Positions 6,110 to 12,152 of a stretch of DNA of 12,152 nt are shown here, in pieces (position 1 is the stretch's first letter; every line of letters starts with the position of its first letter). The notes under the pieces were generated by a model. That model had not been told where the DNA came from, searched no databases, and saw only the letters and a list, made by a program, of their open reading frames with translations. The position numbers and the translations under genes are program-made. The stretch lies in contig JASGDY010000065.1 of NCBI GenBank assembly GCA_047606825.1, positions 1-12,152 of the forward strand, given 5' to 3'. This DNA is from Rhizosphaericola sp047606825 (GTDB lineage Bacteria; Bacteroidota; Bacteroidia; Chitinophagales; Chitinophagaceae).

Positions 6110-6865
6110 ATGACGCAGCCCCAGAAAATAGACAAAATAGACAGAACACGTCTACCCAGACACATCGCCATCATCATGGATGGCAATGGACGGTGGGCAA
6201 AACAACAGGGAAAGGATCGTCTTTTCGGGCATTTCCATGGGGTTGAAAGCGTGCGCTCTGTTACCGAAGGTGCTGCCGAACTGGGAATTGACTGTCTGAC
6301 GTTGTACGCCTTCAGTACCGAAAACTGGGATAGGCCCCAAAGTGAGGTCAACGGACTGATGGAATTGCTTGTCAAGACCATCCACGCCGAGGTACCTACG
6401 CTCAACAAAAACAATATCCGCCTATTTACCATTGGCAACCTTTCCATGTTGCCCGACGGCGTATCTGGAGAGTTGCGACTGGCACTGGACAAGACGGCTC
6501 AGAACGACGGTCTCAAGCTTGTCCTGGCGTTGAGTTATAGCAGCCATTGGGAGATTACTGCCGCAGTCAGGCAGATTGTGGCGGAAGTCCAGTCTGGTGT
6601 GCTGACTGTTGACGCTATTTCCGACAAGGTAGTGGCTGGCCATTTGTCCACGGCCTCTTTCCCTGCATTGGAGCTGATGATACGCACAGGCGGCGAACAT
6701 CGTGTGAGCAATTTCCTGCTGTACCAATTGGCTTATGCCGAGCTGTATTTCTGCGACATACACTGGCCCGATTACAGAAAGGAGGATCTGTTCGACGCTA
6801 TTATAGACTTTCAGAAAAGGGAACGTCGATTTGGTAGGACAAGCGAACAAGTACAGGATCGGTGA
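6110..6865 (+). CDS. uppS: Undecaprenyl diphosphate synthase (di-trans,poly-cis)
   Basis: This encodes a 251-residue cis-prenyltransferase, which adds eight isopentenyl units to farnesyl diphosphate to make the C55 lipid carrier used for peptidoglycan and surface polysaccharides. The family motifs are HIAIIMDGNGRWA at 18-30 (catalytic Asp24), GHFHGVESVR at 40-49, TLYAFSTENW at 64-73, and IRTGGEHRVSNFLLYQLAYAELYF from 191 to 214 with the diphosphate-binding Arg192 and Arg198 and Ser200. The end, about residues 233-242 (DFQKRERRFG), is also typical. The motif that reads NYGGRWDI in the E. coli enzyme reads SYSSHWEI here at 142-149, with His for the usual Arg. Length is normal. The enzyme is cytoplasmic and acts at the inner face of the membrane. 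It ends 120 nt before bamA, as in many Bacteroidota. Confidence 0.97.
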   Translation: MTQPQKIDKIDRTRLPRHIAIIMDGNGRWAKQQGKDRLFGHFHGVESVRSVTEGAAELGIDCLTLYAFSTENWDRPQSEVNGLMELLVKTIHAEVPTLNKNNIRLFTIGNLSMLPDGVSGELRLALDKTAQNDGLKLVLALSYSSHWEITAAVRQIVAEVQSGVLTVDAISDKVVAGHLSTASFPALELMIRTGGEHRVSNFLLYQLAYAELYFCDIHWPDYRKEDLFDAIIDFQKRERRFGRTSEQVQDR

Positions 6866-6985
6866 TTGGTTCAAATAATTTTTTAATTTAACAAACACTT
6901 TTAATAATTCCCGTTAAATTGCCGCTTTTATTGGGCTACAATTGTAGGATAATTAAAATTTAGAGATAACAAACAGTAATTTTGG

Positions 6986-9757
6986 ATGCACAAATCATAT
7001 AAAATCGTTTTATTGGGGATAGTCTTATGCTTACTCAGTAGCCCGATGACGGCACAGCTCCCTACTAACCCCAGTGACACAGCCAACAAAACGGTGAATT
7101 CTTTGGATGCTGGTTTGTTAAACATTTACAATCAATCAACGCCTAAAAAATATAAGGTCGCCGGTATCAACGTGACGGGCAATGACTACTATGACTCCAG
7201 CCTGGTGGTATCTGTTTCCGGACTCTCTATCGGAGATGTGGTTACCATTCCCGGTGCTGACATCATTTCCCGAGCCATCAACAAGTTATGGTCGCAGGAT
7301 GCTTTTAGCGATATATCTATTTATTATACCAAGCTCGAAGGCGACAATATATGGCTGGAAATACATATCGTGGAAAGGCCGCGTCTGACACACATGTATT
7401 TCAAGGGTATCCCCAAAGGGCAGGCGGACGAGATCAAGGGGCGTTCCGGTCTGGCACTGGGACGTGTAGTCACCGAAGCCAAAAAGATGGGCGCAGTCCG
7501 TGCCATCCGCAGCTATTATGACGACAAGGGTTTCAGAAACCTCAATATACGTATCCAGGAGCAGAAAGACACGGCATATCTGGGACAGAACGGCGAGACC
7601 ATTGTATTCTGGATTAACAAAGGCCACAAGGTCCATATCAACGATATTTATTTTACCGGCAACGAACAAGTATCCGACAACAAGCTGAAAAAGCAGATGA
7701 AAGGAACCAAGGAGATGATGCGCTTGACAGTGTTTCCTGCCAAGGATACACCCGTATGGGGCATCAACAACCGCTATCCTTTCAGCCAATACCTTAAGGA
7801 CAGAGGTCCGTTGCGTCCAACCCTTACCTTGAAGGAACTGGATCCCTATGTCCGTTTCAAACTGTTCAACTCGGCAAAGTTTGACCCCAAAAAATATGAG
7901 GAAGACAAGGGCAAAATCGTTGACTATTACAACAAGATAGGTTATCGTGACGCCTCGATATTGAAAGATACGACCTATTACAACTCCCAGGGTAACCTCA
8001 ATATCGCGTTGAAAGTCAACGAGGGGCATAAATATTATTTTGGTGACATCACTTGGCGGGGCAATACGCTGTTTTCGGATTCGCTGTTGACCGAAGTGCT
8101 GGGCATCCAAAAGGGAGACGTGTACAATGCGGAGCTTCTTAACAACAAGCTGGGTATCACTATGAATCCCGACATTGCTGACATCAGTGGTCTGTACATG
8201 GATCGCGGTTACCTGTTTTTCCAGTCGCACCCAACAGAGGTCGGCGTCAACAAAGACACGATTGATTTTGAAATCCGTTTGCAGGAAGGTCCGCAGGCGA
8301 CCATCAAATATGTACGTATCGCGGGCAACGACAAGACCAACGAGCATGTCGCGCGTCGTGAACTGTACACCTATCCGGGTGACAAGTTTAGCCGCGACTA
8401 CCTGGTTCGTTCCCAAAGGACTTTGGCGAACCTGGGATTCTTTGACCAGGAAAAAATCACTCCCGACGTCCAACCGAACCAGGACGACGGTACGGTGGAC
8501 ATCAACTGGGGCTTGCAGGAAAAATCTGCCGACCAGTTGGAACTGAGCGCCGGTTTTGGTGGGGGTATCGGATTGACCGGAACACTAGGTCTGACTTTTG
8601 CCAACTTCTCCACCAGCAACATGTTCAAGAAAGGGGCATGGGAGCCTTTGCCGACGGGCGATGGGCAGAAAGTGTCGCTCCGTTTCCAGAGTAACGGTAA
8701 GGCGTACCAGTCGTACAACCTGTCGTTCTCAGAACCATGGCTGGGAGGTAAGAAAAGGAACGGTTTGCAGGTCAGCATCTACGATACCAAATACAACCAA
8801 GGGTACAATTATACTACAGGTAAATATGAATCAGGGACTAACAATCCCTGGTTCAGGACAACGGGTATCTCTGTTGGGCTTTCCAAACAGTTGAGCTGGC
8901 CGGACAACTATTTCTCCTTGACCACCGCCATCAACTATACACGTTACCAGTTGCACAACTACACGATAGATTATTACAATATGCCAGACTTCAACACCGG
9001 GGTTTCCAACAACCTTAACTTGAAGTTGACATTGCAGCGTTACAATATCGACAATCCCGTATTTCCAAGGTCGGGCTCCAGCTATATGTTGAGTGCGCAG
9101 CTGACGCCGCCGTATTCCATCTTTGACCCCAAGATTGTGAACTATACCGACGAGCGTAAGTACAAATGGATCGAATACCACAAATGGCGCTTTACGGGCG
9201 AATGGTATTTGCCGTTGACGCCACCGGTTGGCGACGATAAGAAACAGCTTGTGCTGAAGATGTCTGCCAAATTTGGGTATATGGGCAAATACAACACCAA
9301 CCCCGATCTGCTGGTGTCTCCTTTCGAAAGGTTCCAGGTAGGTGATGCAGGTCTAAGTAATACCTATTCTTTCCTTGGGTATGACATTATTTCGCAGAGA
9401 GGTTACCCCGTGTACTCCTATTCCGATCCCACAATCAACCCCGACCAGCAATCAGCATCGACCTACTTTACGTTGTTCAACAAATACACGACCGAGTTGC
9501 GCTATCCGTTGAGCCTGAGCCCAAGCAGTACGATATTTGGGTTGGCATTTTTCGAGGCCGCCAACGGCTGGTATGGATTTAAGAATTACAACCCGTTCCA
9601 GTTGAGGCGTTCCGTCGGGTTGGGGATGCGTTTCAACCTGCCGATGTTTGGCTTGTTGGGATTTGACTATGGCATCGGTCTGGACAGGATACAATCCGGA
9701 CAGGGACTGAAAGGCGCGGGTAGGTTCACGTTCATGTTAGGATTTGAGCCGGATTAG
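6986..9757 (+). CDS. bamA: BamA, outer-membrane protein assembly factor
   Basis: This encodes 923 residues, the core of the BAM complex that folds beta-barrel proteins into the outer membrane. A signal peptide (MHKSYKIVLLGIVLCLL, cleavage near 23/24 at TAQ) is followed by five POTRA-like repeats at roughly 55-132, 133-212, 215-347, 348-435 and 437-513, then a 16-strand-type barrel to the end. Each POTRA is marked by a phrase such as VAGINVTGNDYYDSS, INDIYFTGNEQVSDNKL, FGDITWRGNTLFSDSLL or YVRIAGNDKTNEHVARREL. The conserved RGY/F motif of loop 6 is present as QRGY at 804-807. The third POTRA carries an insertion of about 55-60 residues. The protein ends FMLGFEPD rather than in a terminal Phe. 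Two OmpH/Skp genes follow, a common Bacteroidota arrangement. Only one plausible ATG precedes the signal peptide. Confidence 0.96.
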   Translation: MHKSYKIVLLGIVLCLLSSPMTAQLPTNPSDTANKTVNSLDAGLLNIYNQSTPKKYKVAGINVTGNDYYDSSLVVSVSGLSIGDVVTIPGADIISRAINKLWSQDAFSDISIYYTKLEGDNIWLEIHIVERPRLTHMYFKGIPKGQADEIKGRSGLALGRVVTEAKKMGAVRAIRSYYDDKGFRNLNIRIQEQKDTAYLGQNGETIVFWINKGHKVHINDIYFTGNEQVSDNKLKKQMKGTKEMMRLTVFPAKDTPVWGINNRYPFSQYLKDRGPLRPTLTLKELDPYVRFKLFNSAKFDPKKYEEDKGKIVDYYNKIGYRDASILKDTTYYNSQGNLNIALKVNEGHKYYFGDITWRGNTLFSDSLLTEVLGIQKGDVYNAELLNNKLGITMNPDIADISGLYMDRGYLFFQSHPTEVGVNKDTIDFEIRLQEGPQATIKYVRIAGNDKTNEHVARRELYTYPGDKFSRDYLVRSQRTLANLGFFDQEKITPDVQPNQDDGTVDINWGLQEKSADQLELSAGFGGGIGLTGTLGLTFANFSTSNMFKKGAWEPLPTGDGQKVSLRFQSNGKAYQSYNLSFSEPWLGGKKRNGLQVSIYDTKYNQGYNYTTGKYESGTNNPWFRTTGISVGLSKQLSWPDNYFSLTTAINYTRYQLHNYTIDYYNMPDFNTGVSNNLNLKLTLQRYNIDNPVFPRSGSSYMLSAQLTPPYSIFDPKIVNYTDERKYKWIEYHKWRFTGEWYLPLTPPVGDDKKQLVLKMSAKFGYMGKYNTNPDLLVSPFERFQVGDAGLSNTYSFLGYDIISQRGYPVYSYSDPTINPDQQSASTYFTLFNKYTTELRYPLSLSPSSTIFGLAFFEAANGWYGFKNYNPFQLRRSVGLGMRFNLPMFGLLGFDYGIGLDRIQSGQGLKGAGRFTFMLGFEPD

Positions 9758-9762
9758 TGGAC

Positions 9763-9908
9763 AATTGAGAATGGAGAATGGAAAACGGAGAAAAATAATA
9801 AATCACCCTTTATTTCGTTATCTCGTCAATAATAGATTTTCCCACCCCGTCTCTCGCGGAGGACTTTACCCTTTTCGGAGATGGAATCTCAATTCATAAT
9901 TCTCAATT
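9763..9908. repeat. AATTGAGAAT / ATTCTCAATT inverted repeat pair
   Basis: AATTGAGAAT (9763-9772) just after bamA and ATTCTCAATT (9899-9908) just before the first ompH gene are perfect inverted copies. Each lies in a slightly larger run of related words: GAGAATGGAGAATGG at 9767-9781 and TCTCAATTCATAATT at 9887-9901. Short AATTGAGAAT-type runs are common between genes in several Bacteroidota genomes, from general memory. In between lies the degenerate repeat at 9850-9867. Confidence 0.5.
9850..9867. repeat. Degenerate second copy of TCTC-CGC-GGACTTT element
   Basis: TCTCTCGCGGAGGACTTT resembles 28-50 (TCTC, CCGC, GCGG, GGACTTT), with a gap of about five bases in the alignment. The two copies lie nearly 10 kb apart on the same strand, both between genes. 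The match is short, so chance cannot be excluded. Confidence 0.35.
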
Positions 9909-9913
9909 CAATT

Positions 9914-10444
9914 ATGCGTTCTGTTTTTTCTGTCATATTGCTGGTTGGTCTGATGATTGTAGGAAGTACCCGTATCTGCTACAGTCAGCGATATGCCATC
10001 ATCGACACGAGGTATATCTTGAACAAAATGCCTGAGTACGCCGATGCTGATGTCCAGCTCAAGAAGATGAGCATGCAATGGCAAAAGGAAGTCAACAATG
10101 CACAGTCGGAACTCGACAAGATGCGGAAAGAATATCAGGCCGAACAGTACATGCTGACCGACGAGCTACAAAAGAAACGTGAAATTGAAATCTCCAACAA
10201 GGAAAAAGCAGTTCTGGATCTCAACACAAGGTATTTTGGGTACGAAGGGGAACTGTTCACCCAGCGCAAAAGACTCGTGCAGCCGATACAGGACAAAATA
10301 TACAACGCCGCCGAGCAGATGGCAGTCCGACACGGCTATGATTTTATTTTGGACAAGAGTGAAGGAATTACTGTTATCTTTGCTGACCCCAAATTAAACA
10401 AGAGCGACGAACTCTTGTCTTATATGGGCGTAAAGGCGAAGTAA
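9914..10444 (+). CDS. OmpH/Skp-family periplasmic chaperone (first copy)
   Basis: This encodes 176 residues. A hydrophobic signal sequence (MRSVFSVILLVGLMIVG, cleavage around residue 24) is followed by the strand QRYAIIDTRYILNKMPEY, which is typical of the Skp/OmpH head. Next comes a charged heptad-like helical region, about 44-125 (KKMSMQWQKEVNNAQSELDK onward), which forms the coiled-coil tentacle, and then a return strand with YDFILDKSEGITVIFADP. Skp proteins form trimers that hold unfolded outer-membrane proteins in the periplasm for BamA, and this gene follows bamA by 156 nt. The frame is open to ATG 9881, but those residues would be encoded by an intergenic repeat, so ATG 9914 is chosen. 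A Cys22 occurs in the signal region but without a proper lipobox. Confidence 0.9.
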   Translation: MRSVFSVILLVGLMIVGSTRICYSQRYAIIDTRYILNKMPEYADADVQLKKMSMQWQKEVNNAQSELDKMRKEYQAEQYMLTDELQKKREIEISNKEKAVLDLNTRYFGYEGELFTQRKRLVQPIQDKIYNAAEQMAVRHGYDFILDKSEGITVIFADPKLNKSDELLSYMGVKAK

Positions 10445-10528
10445 AGCTGTTGGCCATTAGCTTTCATAGAATCAGCTACAAGCTGAACAAAATAAAAAAT
10501 TAGACTTAAAAAGCTGATAGCAACAGCC
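10445..10528. repeat. Imperfect AGCT-rich inverted repeat between the ompH genes
   Basis: AGCTGTTGGCCATTAGCTTT (10445-10464) begins at the base after the stop codon. It is matched, as reverse complement with a few mismatches and one gap, by AAAGCTGATAGCAACAGCC (10510-10528). Further AGCT-type words lie at 10473-10484 and 10531-10543. It may be a dispersed repeat or a weak processing or attenuation structure; it lacks a following T-tract. Confidence 0.5.
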
Positions 10529-10572
10529 ATCGGCTAAAAGCTAAATAAATTTAAAAAAACAAAAAACAACAA

Positions 10573-11154
10573 ATGAAAAAGGTTCTTTTAGGTTTGGTCG
10601 CTATCGTGGGAATGACCTTTGTAGCGATAAGTGCCAATGCACAGACAGGTTTTAAATTTGGAATTTTCGATGCGGAACAGGCGATTCAAGCAATGCCGGA
10701 ATTTGGACACGTGGACACGCTTTTGCAGGAATACCAACGAGATTCCCTCGGTGGACAATACGATATCATGGTGTCTGAACTTCATAGACTGGATAGCACC
10801 TACACTTCGGATTCTACCGCCAAAAAACCCGCGACACGTTTGCAGTATTTAGCAGACCAACGTAGACAGATTTATGGAAATTTGGTTAACTGGCAAACAA
10901 TCAGTCAAAGGGCCAGCCAGGCTAAATATGTGCAGTTGGCGCAGCCGCTTTACCAGAAAGTCGTAGCCGCACTGCAAAAAGTATGTACCGCGCAGCATGT
11001 TTCTTTGGTACTGAAACCAGATGCTATCGAGCAGTCTGTAAATCCTAGCTCTGCTTACTATGTAGACCTGTATGCGCCAGTTGCCAAGGAGCTGGGCATC
11101 AAGATGAACAATGACCAACAAGGCGGTGGAACTACGAGGCCCGTCGGCAAATAA
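10573..11154 (+). CDS. OmpH/Skp-family periplasmic chaperone (second copy)
   Basis: This encodes 193 residues with a clear signal peptide (MKKVLLGLVAIVGMTFVAIS, cleavage ANA|Q at 23/24). The head strand FKFGIFDAEQAIQAMPEF corresponds to YAIIDTRYILNKMPEY in the upstream paralogue. The helical part (about 46-140) is less charged and less regularly heptad-like, with a Ser/Thr-rich break at 75-87. The C-terminal strand reads HVSLVLKPDAIEQSVNPSSAYYVDL. The end is a Gly/Thr-rich tail. It is most likely a periplasmic Skp-like chaperone paired with BamA, but its divergence leaves room for a different client or role. The start is fixed by the signal peptide and an A-rich leader. A strong terminator follows 26 nt after the stop. 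Confidence 0.88.
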   Translation: MKKVLLGLVAIVGMTFVAISANAQTGFKFGIFDAEQAIQAMPEFGHVDTLLQEYQRDSLGGQYDIMVSELHRLDSTYTSDSTAKKPATRLQYLADQRRQIYGNLVNWQTISQRASQAKYVQLAQPLYQKVVAALQKVCTAQHVSLVLKPDAIEQSVNPSSAYYVDLYAPVAKELGIKMNNDQQGGGTTRPVGK

Positions 11155-11180
11155 TTTCAGAGAAATCAATGTAAAAATCA

Positions 11181-11218
11181 AAGCACCGTGCGAATTATGC
11201 ACGGTGCTTCTTATTTTT
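11181..11218 (+). terminator. Rho-independent terminator after the second ompH gene
   Basis: AAGCACCGTGC (11181-11191) and GCACGGTGCTT (11199-11209) form a perfect 11-bp stem with the loop GAATTAT, followed by CTTATTTTT. It is the best terminator in the window and marks the end of the transcript carrying the ompH genes. Its T-tract overlaps the TATTTTTG box directly in front of murI. Confidence 0.85.
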
Positions 11219-11219
11219 G
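11212..11219 (+). promoter_or_regulatory. Putative -7 box TATTTTTG in front of murI
   Basis: TATTTTTG matches TAnnTTTG exactly and ends 4 nt before the murI ATG, so a transcript from it would be leaderless or nearly so. No TTG lies at -33; that space is occupied by the terminator stem. T-rich terminator tails match this box easily by chance, so confidence is low. Confidence 0.25.
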
Positions 11220-11223
11220 GGTT

Positions 11224-12048
11224 ATGCAGCAATCTCCTATTGGCGTATTTGATTCTGGTTATGGTGGTCTGACGATCCTGCGTAGGCTGACCGCACAGAT
11301 GCCTTGCCATGATTTTGTCTATCTGGGTGACAATGCGCGCGCTCCTTATGGCACGCGATCCTTTGAGACCATTTACAAATATACTTTGCAGGCAGTCAAG
11401 TGGTTTTTCGCACAAGGTTGCCCGTTGGTCGTACTGGCTTGCAACACCGCGTCAGCCAAGGCGCTGCGCACCATCCAGCAAAACGACCTGCCCCAGTTGG
11501 ATTTGAGCCGACGTGTATTGGGCATCGTTCGACCGACAAGCGAGGTCATCGGCGATTATACCCAAACCCAGAAAGTGGGTGTCATGGCGACAAAGGGAAC
11601 CGTCCTTTCCGAATCCTACAAGATAGAAATCAACAAAAGTTTCCCCGGCATAGAAGTCATACAGGAATATTGTCCGATGTGGGTTCCACTCGTCGAAAAC
11701 AAGGAGTTTGATTCGCCGGGCGCAGACTATTTTGTCAAGAAGCACATCAAGGAGCTTTTGAAGAAAGAGGAAAATATCGACACCGTGCTTCTTGCCTGTA
11801 CGCACTATCCGCTGTTGATGGACAAGATACGCGAATATATGCCGGTCGGCATCAAGATTGTGGAGCAGGGCAATATCGTCACGGAAAGTCTCATCAATTA
11901 TCTCAGCCGACATCCGGATATGGATGCCCGCATTACCAAAGGTGGCCTGCGCCGTTTCTATACCACGGACGACCCACTCAATTTCAGCGAACAGGCCGCG
12001 ATTTTTTACGGACAAAAAGTTGCCGCCGAAAAAGTGGAAATGGCGTAA
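11224..12048 (+). CDS. murI: Glutamate racemase
   Basis: This encodes a 274-residue cytoplasmic enzyme converting L-glutamate to D-glutamate for peptidoglycan, without a cofactor. The start MQQSPIGVFDSGYGG holds the Asp10-Ser11 pair. The two catalytic cysteines are Cys73 in LACNTASA and Cys192 in LLACTHYPLL, each followed by the usual Asn-Thr or Thr-His. LGDNARAPYGTRS at 34-46 is another family signature. Length is normal. The frame is open upstream to a GTG at 11188, but that extension would be encoded by the terminator hairpin at 11181-11209, so ATG 11224 is the start. The preceding terminator suggests separate or read-through expression from the ompH genes. It fits the envelope theme of the cluster together with uppS. 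Confidence 0.97.
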   Translation: MQQSPIGVFDSGYGGLTILRRLTAQMPCHDFVYLGDNARAPYGTRSFETIYKYTLQAVKWFFAQGCPLVVLACNTASAKALRTIQQNDLPQLDLSRRVLGIVRPTSEVIGDYTQTQKVGVMATKGTVLSESYKIEINKSFPGIEVIQEYCPMWVPLVENKEFDSPGADYFVKKHIKELLKKEENIDTVLLACTHYPLLMDKIREYMPVGIKIVEQGNIVTESLINYLSRHPDMDARITKGGLRRFYTTDDPLNFSEQAAIFYGQKVAAEKVEMA

Positions 12049-12098
12049 TTTTAGCGGATACTCCTTGTTGCATAAATTGCTGGGAGGTCAGTCGCTGG

Positions 12099-12152
12099 TG
12101 CACGCGTGTCGCGTGTGCCCCAGGTTCTCAAGGCACACGCGACACGCGTGCA
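12099..12152. repeat. Perfect 21-bp palindrome at the window end
   Basis: A 21-bp arm at 12099-12119 (starting TGCACGCGTGTC) is perfectly inverted at 12132-12152 (ending GACACGCGTGCA), around a 12-nt loop (12120-12131). The arms may extend past the window. Each arm also contains the 8-bp palindrome CACGCGTG. It starts 51 nt after the murI stop. It could end transcription if T residues follow, which cannot be seen, or be a dispersed repeat. Confidence 0.8.

Noticed and set aside
6977..6984. TAATTTTG box directly before the bamA ATG
   Set aside because: Transcription would start inside the coding region, after the ATG that begins the signal peptide, and no -33 element is present; probably chance in AT-rich DNA.
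7286..8473. Antisense frame of 395 codons on the minus strand within bamA
   Set aside because: It is fully covered by an unmistakable BamA reading frame; the antisense translation has no recognisable domain or start context.
9881..9913. Upstream ATG extension of the first ompH gene
   Set aside because: The extra residues are encoded by an intergenic AATTCTCAATT-type repeat and would displace the signal peptide from the N-terminus.
11188..11223. Upstream GTG extension of murI
   Set aside because: It lies within the terminator hairpin, and family members begin a few residues before the IGVFDSG motif.
1..12152. CRISPR array, tRNA or rRNA genes, transposase or phage genes
   Set aside because: No regularly spaced repeats, cloverleaf-like genes, rRNA stretches or mobile-element proteins were seen by eye; the repeats present are short and isolated.

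Overview
The window reads as chromosomal core from a Bacteroidota bacterium, most likely Chitinophagaceae or a close relative. The evidence is the rpmB-rpmG-DUF4295 ribosomal cluster, a DUF3276 (PUR-like) gene, the order nadK - DUF6089 barrel - uppS - bamA - ompH - ompH - murI, promoter-like TAnnTTTG boxes, and the absence of clear Shine-Dalgarno sequences. The family-level placement is inference from protein style and synteny; no database was searched.

Layout. 1-281: leader with a GC-rich repeat and a TAnnTTTG box. 282-707: DUF3276/PUR-family nucleic-acid-binding protein. 882-1566: rpmB, rpmG and a 57-residue DUF4295 gene, with a promoter in front and a hairpin terminator behind. 1567-1865: convergent intergenic region with no convincing gene, ending in a perfect hairpin. 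1866-3830 (minus strand): secreted M1-family metallopeptidase. 3831-4149: divergent intergenic region with the peptidase promoter, a second, imperfect copy of the same hairpin and further inverted repeats. 4150-12048 (plus strand): NAD kinase, DUF6089 outer-membrane barrel, undecaprenyl diphosphate synthase (UppS), BamA, two OmpH/Skp-like periplasmic chaperones and glutamate racemase. 12099-12152: a perfect 21-bp palindrome running to the window edge.

How the genes fit together. The plus-strand run from 4150 is an envelope-biogenesis block. UppS makes the C55 lipid carrier for wall and surface polysaccharide synthesis, and MurI makes D-glutamate for peptidoglycan. BamA inserts outer-membrane barrels, the OmpH/Skp proteins escort unfolded barrels to it, and the DUF6089 protein is probably itself a barrel. 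NAD kinase is the metabolic outlier, often found beside this block. The ribosomal cluster and DUF3276 gene are housekeeping genes.

Novelty. I see no defence system, mobile island, CRISPR array, RNA gene or biosynthetic cluster. The unusual content is intergenic. At least five kinds of short inverted or dispersed repeat sit in the gaps, including a hairpin element present in inverted orientation on either side of the peptidase gene. A terminator also shares its T-tract with a promoter-like box directly in front of murI.
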